DNA of 64,000 bases from Sphingomonadales bacterium Ga0077559 (lineage in GTDB: Bacteria; Pseudomonadota; Alphaproteobacteria; Sphingomonadales; Sphingomonadaceae): assembly GCA_001464315.1 (NCBI GenBank), contig LNFK01000039.1, forward strand, positions 1 to 64,000, read 5' to 3'. This document shows, one piece after another, positions 9,160 through 17,388 of the stretch (the first letter of the stretch is position 1; each line of letters begins with the position of its first letter). The position numbers and the translations under genes were made by a program. The notes below the pieces were generated by a model. It made no database searches, had not been told where the DNA came from, and worked only from the letters and a program-made list of their open reading frames with translations.

Positions 9160-10427
9160 TACCCCATAAATCCAAATAAATGTCCTGCCACCTTGCGCAT
9201 CTGGATTTCTTCTGCGCCTTCGGTAATGCGGTAGCGGCGGTGGTGGCGGTAGATATGTTCGAACGGCTTGTGCCGCGAATAGCCGAGACCGCCGTGGACC
9301 TGCATAGCAAAATCGGCGGCGTTGCAGACCAGGCGATTGGCTTTGTAGTTGCACATGCTAACCTTGTCGGAAAGGCGGATGGCGACTTCTGGCTTTGTCA
9401 TTCCATCCATTTCATCGGCGGTCTTGTAAATCAGCAGCCTGAGCATCTCGGCGTCGGTTTGCAGTTCAACCAGAGGAAACTGGATCGCCTGATTGACCGC
9501 GAGCGGCTTGCCGAACGGTTTCCGCTCGCGAGCGTATGTTACCGCTTCGTCAATGCAATATTGCGCCGCGCCAAGTGAACTTGCGGCCTGCCTTATGCGG
9601 TTTTCATGCACGAAATGCTGGGCCACGGCGAGGCCGTTGTCGAGTTCGCCAAGTATCGCGCTTTCTGGAACCCAGACATCGGTATATTTCACCTTGGGAT
9701 GATCGGTCGGCATGTTGAACGTCCACATATATTCGCCGATCTCGAACCCCGGAGCGTCGGTTGGAACGACAAAACAGGTGATGCCGCGCGCCTTGCCGTC
9801 CTCTCCGCTGGTGCGCGCGAAGGTCATGACGTGGCTGGTATAAGGCAGGCCCGTGGTCCACATTTTGTTGCCGTTGATGCGGTATCCGGCAAGTCCATCG
9901 CGGGTTTCGGCAACTGCGCGTGTATCCATGTGGGTGGCGTCGGAACCGTGATTTTCCTCGGTCAGCCCGAAGCTCCAGCCCATCTTACCTTCCAACATCG
10001 GGGGGATAAACGCTGCCTTCTGCTGTGGCGTGCCGAAGTCGCGAAGCATCAGGACCTGCACGAGATTGCCGACAATGCTGCTTTCATTCTGCAGGTCGTT
10101 GTGGAGGCCAAGCCCCTTGTGCGCCAGATGATGCCGGATAACAGCCATCGCCAGGTTCGAGCCGTTATTGCCACCGAAATCCTCGGGAATGGCGTAGCGG
10201 TAGTGCCCAGCCTTGTCCGCCACGCTGCGCATTTCGGCAAGCAGCGCCCACCAGTCAGCCGTTGGATGCCCGTCATTGTCCCAATCGGTCCGGGCATTCT
10301 CGCGGCGATGGTCGAAGAAGCGGATATTGTCGTCGCGTGCCTCGATGGGCTTGATCTCGCGTTCGATGAAGTCGTCGAGTTCGGCGAGATAGTCGGTGAT
10401 ATCTTTGGGTATTTCGAATAGCATCAT
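9159..10427 (-). CDS. Acyl-CoA dehydrogenase (ACAD10/11- or LvaC-like)
   Basis: A 422-residue FAD enzyme starting MMLFEIPKDI. The ACAD signatures are visible: GWSFGLTEENHGSDAT in the middle barrel, and MQVHGGLGYSRHKPFEHIYRHHRRYRITEGAEEIQ at the C-terminus, split here as the GG-binding loop and the catalytic-Glu loop. The frame extends to an ATG at 10436, but that ATG lies inside the GGAG ribosome site; the ATG at 10427 has GGAG at proper spacing and makes an ATGA overlap with the phosphotransferase stop. The coupling to an LvaA-like kinase suggests that, like LvaC and human ACAD10/11, it may eliminate phosphate from a 4-phosphoacyl-CoA; that is inference from context. Confidence 0.88.
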   Translation of the reverse strand: MMLFEIPKDITDYLAELDDFIEREIKPIEARDDNIRFFDHRRENARTDWDNDGHPTADWWALLAEMRSVADKAGHYRYAIPEDFGGNNGSNLAMAVIRHHLAHKGLGLHNDLQNESSIVGNLVQVLMLRDFGTPQQKAAFIPPMLEGKMGWSFGLTEENHGSDATHMDTRAVAETRDGLAGYRINGNKMWTTGLPYTSHVMTFARTSGEDGKARGITCFVVPTDAPGFEIGEYMWTFNMPTDHPKVKYTDVWVPESAILGELDNGLAVAQHFVHENRIRQAASSLGAAQYCIDEAVTYARERKPFGKPLAVNQAIQFPLVELQTDAEMLRLLIYKTADEMDGMTKPEVAIRLSDKVSMCNYKANRLVCNAADFAMQVHGGLGYSRHKPFEHIYRHHRRYRITEGAEEIQMRKVAGHLFGFMG

Positions 10428-11755
10428 GCGCTCCATTTTTGTGTGGCGACGGCCAAAGCGGAATATTTGGGCTGGTCTGCGGCAAGTTTTGCCAGCGACT
10501 GCGTTTTCAGCTTCGCCAACAGGCCCGGCGTTGCGAGCGATAGACGTCCTGTTAGTAGCTCTTCCGAAAGCGCCCTGTCATGAATGGCAGCGGGACTTTC
10601 CGTTTCACGTTGCAGCATCCCCAACGCGTTTAAGGCCACCGCCGCCATGAAACGATCGCGGCCTTGTGCTTCAGGCTTCACATCGGTTTCGATCCAGCTT
10701 GAGAGAGCCTCCAGCATCTCAGTTGTCGAGGGCTCGCCTAATCGCCTAGCCTTGGACTGCAACGGTATGACGATGGGTCCGCGCATATCGGCTGGCGCAT
10801 CCTCCTCAAGCAGCATCAACAAATCGACCTCGGTTTCCGATGCGCGACGCCCGATTACGGCGCGCTCCAGCCCCGAGTCGAGGCCGCTGCGCCAGATATC
10901 CGCCATTTGCAGGCAGCACACACCCCACCACAATGTTGAGTATACCAGCCACCAACGGAAACGATCGGGTTCGACCGTCGTGCCGCTTTCGCGCGCATAG
11001 GCTATCCAATAATCTTCTAATTTCCCGACACCAAAAGCGGGCCGGGCGATGTGCCCGAAGCGCCAGCTGTTGATGCAGCCAAAGGCCAGATCCTGATGCG
11101 AGTCGCCCAAATGGGCCAACTCCCAATCCAGCACTGCGGTCAAACCTCTCGCATCCGCCATGATATTGCCCATCCGGAAGTCCCCGTGGAGCAGCACTGG
11201 CTCGCTGGGCGTTGGCAGATGGTTTTCAAGCCATTTGAACGCCAGCGCCATGACGGGACGATCACCGCCAAAACCGAAGAACCGTTCTTTCATCTCATCC
11301 AGCAAGCTGGCAGCATCGGTTTCCGGCAAAGTCGGCAATTTGCCAAGTGGCACCGCATGTATAGCCGCGAGTTCGCGCGCAAATTCGGTCAGTAAGGCAG
11401 GCGGCGGGTTGGCCAAAATCTTGGCGGGGTTCACCTCAGCGTCGACGCGGCGCATCAAATAGCCGGTGCCCAGATTGTCTCGCGGTTCGATTTCGCCGAC
11501 AACTTCAGGAGCCTTCACTCCCGCTGCGAACGCAGCGCGCACGACGGCGGCTTCGACATCATGTCCATAGGCACGCCCCGCCATCAATTCAGCCGAAGGA
11601 GAGTGACGCAGGACAAAGCCGTTACCGCCATAATCGAACGACCAGCTTTCCATATTCGCGCCCCCGGTTAGCCGGTGCAGGTTTTCCGGTTCGTCCCTTC
11701 CGCCCAGCAAGCGGCGGACAAAGTGCAAGAGGTCGGTGACGAATTCGTCGCTCAT
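10424..11755 (-). CDS. Phosphotransferase (APH/LvaA-like) fused to a DUF6285-like C-terminal domain
   Basis: A 443-residue protein. Residues about 1-330 are an aminoglycoside-phosphotransferase-type kinase: LTGGANMESWSFDYG, then the catalytic loop VLLHGDFRMGNIMAD and the metal-binding VLDWELAHLGDSHQDLAF. Residues about 340-443 (GEPSTTEMLEALSSWI ... FMAAVALNALGMLQRE ... SLAKLAADQPKY) look like the small helical DUF6285 proteins normally encoded beside such kinases. LvaA of the Pseudomonas levulinate pathway phosphorylates 4-hydroxyacyl-CoA and needs the small partner LvaB; I infer that here kinase and partner are fused. The open frame extends to 11833, but the ATG at 11755 overlaps the upstream stop by four bases (ATGA) and is chosen. 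Confidence 0.85.
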   Translation of the reverse strand: MSDEFVTDLLHFVRRLLGGRDEPENLHRLTGGANMESWSFDYGGNGFVLRHSPSAELMAGRAYGHDVEAAVVRAAFAAGVKAPEVVGEIEPRDNLGTGYLMRRVDAEVNPAKILANPPPALLTEFARELAAIHAVPLGKLPTLPETDAASLLDEMKERFFGFGGDRPVMALAFKWLENHLPTPSEPVLLHGDFRMGNIMADARGLTAVLDWELAHLGDSHQDLAFGCINSWRFGHIARPAFGVGKLEDYWIAYARESGTTVEPDRFRWWLVYSTLWWGVCCLQMADIWRSGLDSGLERAVIGRRASETEVDLLMLLEEDAPADMRGPIVIPLQSKARRLGEPSTTEMLEALSSWIETDVKPEAQGRDRFMAAVALNALGMLQRETESPAAIHDRALSEELLTGRLSLATPGLLAKLKTQSLAKLAADQPKYSALAVATQKWSA

Positions 11756-12147
11756 TTCGTCTGTTGCTTCCAATAGGCAAACGCCCTTTCCTGTAATCCC
11801 CTGACATGCTTCCGTGCCCGCGGTCCGACCCATTCACCCTGATAGTCAGTCCGCCCGGTCCACCAGCCCTGGCCTGGCAAACCGTCGCCCTCGCGCACGA
11901 CCAGAACTGCAAGCGCAGGCGCGCCTTCCTCCGTTGTGATTTGGTCGATTTTGTCGAGTGTCTTGCACAGCTGCCGCATCTTGGGCCGGGTGAAGCGGAA
12001 ACCGAGGTTAAGTAGCAATTCCGAATAGCTAATCGCCCGTCCCTCGCGAGCGCAGTGTTCAAGCATCGACTTGATCCGTGCAACGTCATGCAGTGCGGAT
12101 AAATCCGCAGCAGGATCGCTCAGGAAGTCTTCAAGGACGGGGTCCAA
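11752..12147 (-). CDS. Conserved hypothetical protein in the acyl-CoA operon
   Basis: A 131-residue soluble protein I do not recognise with certainty. Residues about 18-75 (LHDVARIKSMLEHCAREGRAI, then SYSELLLNLGFRFTRPKMRQL) look like a winged-helix arrangement, and a second part reads ALAVLVVREGDGLPGQGWW followed by a basic helix. The glycine/tryptophan loop GLPGQGWW is the most distinctive piece. Similar proteins in related bacteria are, I believe, sometimes labelled ribose-phosphate pyrophosphokinase, for which I see no motif. It overlaps the phosphotransferase by four bases and follows the nitronate monooxygenase gene by eight, so it is within the operon. It could be a DNA-binding or adaptor protein. 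Confidence 0.65.
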   Translation of the reverse strand: MDPVLEDFLSDPAADLSALHDVARIKSMLEHCAREGRAISYSELLLNLGFRFTRPKMRQLCKTLDKIDQITTEEGAPALAVLVVREGDGLPGQGWWTGRTDYQGEWVGPRARKHVRGLQERAFAYWKQQTK

Positions 12148-12155
12148 TCTTGCTC

Positions 12156-13097
12156 CTAAAGATAATCTTTGGCCAGCGCCGCCATGATGTCATGGAATTC
12201 GGTGATGACCTCATCAATGATCTGCTTGGCTGGCTTTACTTCGTCGATCCGTCCGGCAACCTGCCCGGACAAAGCAATCGCCGCCTCCATATCGCCGCCA
12301 AAATAAAGATCGAGCACGCCGCGCATCTCGGCCATGATGTTGTCGGTCGGTTCATGGTCGAGCTTGGTTGTCCGCTCGGTCCGCAGCGCGCGCAACGCCG
12401 GTCCGGGACCGTGGCGGTTCAGGAACAGGGTATCGGTTTCCTTTGCGCTGACGATCGCGTCTTTCCAATTGTGATGCACGGGCGATTCCTCGGCGCTGAC
12501 CATTCGTGTCCCCATCTGGATGCCCTCTGCACCCAATGCGAACGCCGCCGCCATCGTGCGTCCACACACCATCCCGCCAGCAGCAATAATTGGGACATCG
12601 ACTTTGCTTCGGATCAACGGCAACAGCACCATCAAGGCGACGTCTTTTGGATTTTTAAAACCACCGCCTTCGCCGCCTTCGACAACCAGACCGTCAACGC
12701 CCGCATCTATGGCTTTCAGCGCACCTGCCAAGGTCGGGACGACGTGAAAAACAGTCAGACCAGCGGCTTTCAACGGCCCGCAATATTTGTTCGGATCACC
12801 GGCAGATGTCGTGACGAATTTCACGCCTTGATCGACAACGAAATCGACGATACCGGGATCCCGGACGAAGGCCTGCGCGATATTCACACCGAAAGGTTTG
12901 TCGGTTAACTCGCGCATTTTGACAATCTCGGCGCGGACTTCTTCGAGCTGGCCAGATGACGTTTCAATTATCCCAAGCCCGCCCGCATTGGAAACAGCCG
13001 ATGCCAATTGTGCGCGCGCGATCCAGCCCATCGGCGCTTGGACGATTGGATATTCGACTCCGAGCATTTCAGTGATGCGGTTTTCGATCGATTTCAT
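12156..13097 (-). CDS. Nitronate monooxygenase family flavoprotein
   Basis: A 313-residue TIM-barrel FMN protein of the nitronate monooxygenase / 2-nitropropane dioxygenase family. It opens MKSIENRITEMLGVEYPIVQAPMGWIA, then SAVSNAGGLGIIETS, GVNIAQAF, VVEGGEGGGFKN (phosphate-binding region) and IIAAGGMVCGRTMAAAFALGAEGIQMGTRMV. The family oxidises alkyl nitronates, but many members in acyl-CoA operons may act on other substrates, and enoyl-reductase FabK is a relative. It lies three bases after the DUF1330 gene and eight before the hypothetical gene. Whether it detoxifies nitro-acids or acts on acyl-CoA cannot be told from sequence. Confidence 0.88.
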   Translation of the reverse strand: MKSIENRITEMLGVEYPIVQAPMGWIARAQLASAVSNAGGLGIIETSSGQLEEVRAEIVKMRELTDKPFGVNIAQAFVRDPGIVDFVVDQGVKFVTTSAGDPNKYCGPLKAAGLTVFHVVPTLAGALKAIDAGVDGLVVEGGEGGGFKNPKDVALMVLLPLIRSKVDVPIIAAGGMVCGRTMAAAFALGAEGIQMGTRMVSAEESPVHHNWKDAIVSAKETDTLFLNRHGPGPALRALRTERTTKLDHEPTDNIMAEMRGVLDLYFGGDMEAAIALSGQVAGRIDEVKPAKQIIDEVITEFHDIMAALAKDYL

Positions 13098-13100
13098 GAG

Positions 13101-13514
13101 CTAGCGTCCGATTGGGCTGGTGCGAATGTTCAACTGTCCTGTAAGGCCAGCTTTGCGGTGATGTTCGATTGCCTGATATTCCGCAGAGGCAATCATCGCC
13201 TGCATCGCCGACAGCGATGGATATTCGGCGAGTGCAACCATATCCCAAAGCTCTTCAACTTCGCCGATCATCAACCCGGTAACGGGACCAGCGTAAACCT
13301 GACGGCCGCCGACCGATGCCAGGCACGACTGAACAGCCTTGCCGTATCGGGCATAGGCTTCAGCGCCACTTAGGTCTGCGTCGCTGCCGTCGGCATATTC
13401 GGCTGTGTCCTTGAACTTGAGCAAATTGACCATAACGAACGGGCCATTCTCGGGACTACCAAAAAATGCCGATGCCTGCTCCATCGATGGAAATACAGCG
13501 TTTGTGACGTGCAT
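13101..13514 (-). CDS. DUF1330 domain protein, first gene of the acyl-CoA operon
   Basis: A 137-residue protein with the dimeric ferredoxin-like DUF1330 pattern: FVMVNLLKFKDTAEY early, AYARYGKAVQSCL in the middle and VALAEYPSLSAMQAMIASAEYQAIEHHRKAGL near the end (split here as the strand-helix pair). Such proteins are small alpha-beta barrels of unknown reaction. It is the first gene of a run 13514-7048 in which all gaps are at most eight bases, so it probably carries the operon promoter. The palindrome-like element at 13536-13551 lies 22 bp upstream of its ATG. A GGGAGGTTCATC-type ribosome site precedes the start. Confidence 0.75.
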   Translation of the reverse strand: MHVTNAVFPSMEQASAFFGSPENGPFVMVNLLKFKDTAEYADGSDADLSGAEAYARYGKAVQSCLASVGGRQVYAGPVTGLMIGEVEELWDMVALAEYPSLSAMQAMIASAEYQAIEHHRKAGLTGQLNIRTSPIGR

Positions 13515-13535
13515 GATGAACCTCCCACATCCAAT

Positions 13536-13551
13536 TTAATCGCTTGCTTAA
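13536..13551. promoter_or_regulatory. Degenerate copy of the TTAAyCGCGCGrTTAA element
   Basis: The 16-mer TTAATCGCTTGCTTAA matches the TTAAyCGCGCGrTTAA palindrome at 13 of 16 positions: the left half is perfect and the right half keeps G and the final TTAA. It is 22 bp upstream of the first gene of the seven-gene acyl-CoA operon, the same relative position as the perfect copy at 18514. On its own it would not be convincing; it is reported because of three better copies in the window. Confidence 0.4.
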
Positions 13552-13664
13552 ATCAGGGTGAAGGCAATGTAAAAGCGATTGTGCATTGAGCCATCGGCTA
13601 CCCTCGCTCACGCTCTTAATTTTTGCCGGCCACCATGCCCCGCTTGGTGGTTGCCTCGGCAAAA

Positions 13665-13739
<75 letters not shown>

Positions 13740-13793
13740 GTCTGTTAGGACAGAAGCGCGCCTTTGGCAGAGCATCGCAGCATTGGCAAGCTG

Positions 13794-14438
13794 TCAGGAG
13801 ACGATTTTGATGTGCGGCTCTGGTGCCAATGCAGCCGATGCCTTGCTGCCCAAACCGATAAAAATCGCGTCGACGATCATCGCCAGCTTTTCCACCTTAA
13901 GCTTGCCTGTGCCGATATAGATAATAGCCTCGGGATTGGTGTAGCATTGCACCATCTGGTTGATCATCGACACCGCCTGATCGATCGAAAGACCACCGAA
14001 ATAGCCCTGCTCCATCGACTCGGCAACGATCAGTGCGAGATAATGATCGCCAAGATCGACATAGCCGCGCACCACTTCGAAATGCTGGCTGCCGATTTCC
14101 ATATAGCTTTTTAGGAGGTCCGGTTCGGCTTCATATTGCACCACCATAGCCTCGAAGCGGCGGGCAAAATATTGGTACATTTTTTCGCGAACCGGCAAGT
14201 CGGAGGCGGTCACCTCCTCCATGATTCGGACTTTTACGGCGAAGAATTTTTCGGCAACCGCTTCAAGCAATGCGTCCTTGCTCTCGAAAAACCGGTAGAG
14301 ATTGGATGGGGACATGCCGGCAGCCGAAGCCAGATCGGTCATCGAAATATCGACAGCGCCACGTTTGCGGATCAGGTCGTCAACGACTTCCAGCAATTCT
14401 TGCCGTCCTGCCTCGATATCGGTCTGAGGGCGGGCCAT
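13794..14438 (-). CDS. TetR family transcriptional regulator
   Basis: A 214-residue TetR-type repressor. The N-terminal helix-turn-helix is clear: ELLEVVDDLIRKRGAVDISM, then TDLASAAGMSPSNLYRFFESKDALLEAV at about residues 32-59. The rest is helical and would form the ligand/dimer domain; nothing identifies the inducer. The gene stands alone between tRNA-Val and dinB. Its promoter region holds a 9-bp inverted repeat that includes its own start codon and an inner TTAGG-CA-CCTAA palindrome, which suggests autoregulation. It is also the only TetR gene in the window, so it is a candidate (unproven) for binding the acyl-CoA operon palindromes. Confidence 0.9.
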   Translation of the reverse strand: MARPQTDIEAGRQELLEVVDDLIRKRGAVDISMTDLASAAGMSPSNLYRFFESKDALLEAVAEKFFAVKVRIMEEVTASDLPVREKMYQYFARRFEAMVVQYEAEPDLLKSYMEIGSQHFEVVRGYVDLGDHYLALIVAESMEQGYFGGLSIDQAVSMINQMVQCYTNPEAIIYIGTGKLKVEKLAMIVDAIFIGLGSKASAALAPEPHIKIVS

Positions 14439-14485
14439 ATATCGCTCCCTGTATTAGGCACCTAAGTCAGTTTTCTGATATATGG
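14435..14485. promoter_or_regulatory. Nested inverted repeats upstream of the TetR gene
   Basis: Outer arms CCATATATC (14435-14443) and GATATATGG (14477-14485) are a perfect 9-bp inverted repeat, the left arm overlapping the TetR start codon. Between them TTAGGCACCTAA (14454-14465) is a 5-bp-arm palindrome with a 2-bp centre. The placement suits autorepression. The distal arm lies just before the dinB stop, so the whole promoter fits in 56 bases. Confidence 0.45.
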
Positions 14486-14494
14486 ATGATATCT

Positions 14495-15607
14495 TCAGCT
14501 TTCAATGGCGTCGAATGCAAAACTGGCTTGTGGAATTGCGTTGTCCTGACCACCTTGCTCACCGACGAGACCGGAAAGTGTCAATCCGAGCAGCCTTATG
14601 CCCATTTCGGCGGGCAGAATGTGGTCGAGTAGGCTATGGCCGAGTTGCGAAAATTCAAGACGACTGTCGATGATATGGCCGACCGTTCGCGAACGCGTGA
14701 CGGTCCGGAAATCGCTATACCGCGCCTTTAAAACGAGCGTCTTGCCGCGCGCCTGGTTACGCTCGATTCTGTCCCATACGAGTTCGATAATGCCTTCCAG
14801 CGCATCGCGCAGTTCGGCCTCGCTTTTCTTGTCATCAAAATATGTGGTTTCGCCGCCAAGCGACTTGCGGATGCTGTTGGCATTAACTAGCCGGTCGTCG
14901 ATCCCCCGCGCGGCGTTAAACAGATACCCACCCCAACTGCCGAAATAACGCGCCAACCACGCCTCGTCCTTCTGCGCAAGGTCGGCGCCCGTGTGCACGC
15001 CGAGCTTTGCCATTTTCTCGGCGGTGCGCGGGCCGACGCCGTGGAAACGGCGGACGGGAAGCCCGGCGACAAACTCCGCACCTTGTTCGGGCAGGATAAC
15101 GCACAAACCGTCTGGCTTGTTCTGATCGCTGGCGAGTTTTGCGATGAACTTATTGTAACTGACGCCGGCACTTGCTGTCAGGCCAGTTTCAGCGCGGATG
15201 GCAGCGCGGATCACTTTGGCGACTTTAACTGCCGAGCCCAACCCGGTCTTGTCTTGCGTCACATCGAGATAGGCCTCGTCCAGCGACAGCGGCTGGATGA
15301 GATCGGTATGCCGCGAAAAAATCTCGCGGATCTGGCGTGAGACAGCCTTATAGGCCTCGAACCGGGGTTTAACAAAGATCAGGTCCGGGCATTGGCGCTG
15401 CGCAGTGATCGACGGCATTGCGGAACGCACACCAAAGGCTCGCGCCTCATAACTTGCCGCTGCGACCACGCCGCGTTTTGAGGAGCCGCCGACGGCCACC
15501 GGCTTTCCGCGCAGATCAGGATTATCGCGCTGTTCGACGCTGGCGTAAAAGGCATCCATATCGACATGGATGATTTTGCGGGTAGGTGGCGAGTCGTCGT
15601 CAGGCAC
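14495..15607 (-). CDS. dinB: DNA polymerase IV (Y-family)
   Basis: A 370-residue Y-family polymerase for translesion synthesis. Catalytic acidic residues are in IIHVDMDAFYASVEQRDNP (first Asp) and LSLDEAYLDVTQ (Asp-Glu pair). The helix-hairpin-helix region reads FHGVGPRTAEKMAKLGVHTG and the little finger domain follows. There is no C-terminal beta-clamp motif obvious beyond the terminal QASFAFDAIES. The start is GTG at 15607 with AGAGAAG four bases upstream. A CTTC-N7-GTTC sequence at 15611-15625 is one mismatch from the alphaproteobacterial LexA direct repeat, too weak to call alone. Confidence 0.95.
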   Translation of the reverse strand: MPDDDSPPTRKIIHVDMDAFYASVEQRDNPDLRGKPVAVGGSSKRGVVAAASYEARAFGVRSAMPSITAQRQCPDLIFVKPRFEAYKAVSRQIREIFSRHTDLIQPLSLDEAYLDVTQDKTGLGSAVKVAKVIRAAIRAETGLTASAGVSYNKFIAKLASDQNKPDGLCVILPEQGAEFVAGLPVRRFHGVGPRTAEKMAKLGVHTGADLAQKDEAWLARYFGSWGGYLFNAARGIDDRLVNANSIRKSLGGETTYFDDKKSEAELRDALEGIIELVWDRIERNQARGKTLVLKARYSDFRTVTRSRTVGHIIDSRLEFSQLGHSLLDHILPAEMGIRLLGLTLSGLVGEQGGQDNAIPQASFAFDAIES

Positions 15608-15707
15608 AAACTTCTCTTACCGTTCGTGTCGAGCGAAGACGAGACGCCGTGCAGCCAACATGGGCCTCTCGTCTACGTTCGAGGCAAACGGATATGGTAT
15701 CGTGCGA

Positions 15708-17381
15708 TCACACCCCGACCGCCGCCCTGAGCGCCTTGCGATCAAGCTTACCAATCATTGTTTTGGGAAGCACATCCATCACGACCACCGACTGCACGCG
15801 CTCGTGTTTGCCAAGCTGAGGGTTGAGCCATGCGACAATGTCACTACCATCGGCGCGCACGCCTTCGCGCAGTGTCACAAATGCGCGCGGTAGTTCGCCG
15901 TGATACGTATCGGGAACGCCGATCACTAGCGCCTCCTTCACCGACGGATATTTGTACAATATGTCTTCGATTTGGCTCGGAAATACCTTGAATCCGCCGA
16001 CCGCGATCATGTCCTTAAGACGGTCAACGATGTGGATAAAACCATCCTCGTCGATCGTCGCGACATCGCCGGTACGTAGATATTCTCCAATGAACACTTC
16101 GGCGTCGGCGTCGGGCCGGTTCCAATAGCCTCGCATGACTTGCGGGCCGGAGAATATAAGTTCGCCGGGTTCGCCATCAGACGCGGCTTTTGTAGGGTCT
16201 TCCTTGTCCACCAGTTTTACGTCAGTTCCCGGGACCGGCTGACCGATACTGCCCAATTTGTTAAGGCCCGAATATGGGTTACAAGAGACCACGCCTGAGC
16301 TTTCGGTCAGGCCGTAGCCTTCGATGACAACCGCGCCGCTAACCTGTTCGAACCGCGCTTTAAGTTCGGCCGGCAATGGCGCGCCGCCGGATATGCAGGC
16401 CCGAAGCGACGAAAAGTCGGTTGCGTCGATATCAGGACAATCGAGCAAAGCTTGATACATTGTCGGAACGCCGGGCAGCGAGGTTACGTGCGTCCGGTTG
16501 ATAGCGGCCAGCGCGGCCTTTGCTTCAAAGCGAGGCAGCATGACAATCTCGCCGCCATTGCAGATCGTGCGGTTCAGGACGGTTGCGTTGGCAAATACGT
16601 GAAAAAAGGGCAGCACACCCAATATCCGGTCATCGCCAGGCGCGTCCGGCTTGTTGAAGTGCGATTCCGGGTCAATGCAATTTATTTGCCGCGCGTTGGC
16701 GGTGATGTTTTGATGGCTAAGCATTGCGCCTTTTGGCGTGCCGGTGGTGCCACCGGTATATTGCAGTTGCGCGATAGTGGTTTCCGGATCGCAAGGCTGA
16801 ACCGCATAATCACCACCATTATTTGTAAGGTCGGTATAAAGCGTAATGCGACTGTCGACCGGGATAGCCGCGATCTCGTTTCGTCTGAATAGGCGGTATG
16901 CCCAGCGTTTGGCGGTCGGCAACGCCTCGGCCACGCTGCCCACGACTAATTCCTTCAGGCTCGAATTATCAAGAACCTTGATCGCCGTCGGTAGCAACGC
17001 CACCGCCGACATGGTGAATAATATCGACGTCCCGCTATCGGCAACTTGATGGGCAAGCTCGTCAACCGAATAAAGCGGCGAAAAATTGACCACCGTCGCT
17101 CCAGCGGCCAGCGCCCCGTAATAAGCCGCAATATAATGCGGCACATTAGGCAGGAAAAGGCCGACCTGATCGCCCTTGCCTATCCCCTTGTCCTGTAAGC
17201 CCCTCGCGACGCGGCGCACCATATCGGCCATTTGGGTGTAGCTAAATTTGCGTCCCATGAAGTCGGCGAGCGCGGCGTTCCCCATCCGTTCGGCCGAATG
17301 GAAAAACATGTCATGCAGCGCCAATGGCTCGAATTTTTGATCCCATTTGACGGGATGAAGATAATTGGTAGTCCAGTTCAT
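15708..17381 (-). CDS. fadD: Long-chain fatty acid--CoA ligase (acyl-CoA synthetase)
   Basis: A 557-residue adenylate-forming enzyme that activates fatty acids to acyl-CoA through an acyl-AMP. Motifs: the phosphate loop YTGGTTGTPKGAMLSHQN, EGYGLTESSGV, TGDVATIDEDGFIHIVDRLKD with the hinge, GGFKVFPSQIEDILYKYP, and the C-terminal catalytic lysine in MIGKLDRKALR. The open frame reaches 17429, but MNWTTNYLHPVKWDQ from the ATG at 17381 is the natural start, seven bases after the MBL gene stop. The two form an operon whose upstream end carries the palindrome at 18514. The symbol is by family resemblance; chain-length preference is unknown. Confidence 0.88.
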   Translation of the reverse strand: MNWTTNYLHPVKWDQKFEPLALHDMFFHSAERMGNAALADFMGRKFSYTQMADMVRRVARGLQDKGIGKGDQVGLFLPNVPHYIAAYYGALAAGATVVNFSPLYSVDELAHQVADSGTSILFTMSAVALLPTAIKVLDNSSLKELVVGSVAEALPTAKRWAYRLFRRNEIAAIPVDSRITLYTDLTNNGGDYAVQPCDPETTIAQLQYTGGTTGTPKGAMLSHQNITANARQINCIDPESHFNKPDAPGDDRILGVLPFFHVFANATVLNRTICNGGEIVMLPRFEAKAALAAINRTHVTSLPGVPTMYQALLDCPDIDATDFSSLRACISGGAPLPAELKARFEQVSGAVVIEGYGLTESSGVVSCNPYSGLNKLGSIGQPVPGTDVKLVDKEDPTKAASDGEPGELIFSGPQVMRGYWNRPDADAEVFIGEYLRTGDVATIDEDGFIHIVDRLKDMIAVGGFKVFPSQIEDILYKYPSVKEALVIGVPDTYHGELPRAFVTLREGVRADGSDIVAWLNPQLGKHERVQSVVVMDVLPKTMIGKLDRKALRAAVGV

Positions 17382-17388
17382 TTTGCAA

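Noticed and set aside
12078-12908. 276-residue plus-strand frame
   Set aside because: Shadow of the nitronate monooxygenase and neighbouring hypothetical gene.
15611-15625. LexA box before dinB
   Set aside because: CTTC-N7-GTTC has one mismatch in a short motif and lies almost on the start codon; not enough to call.
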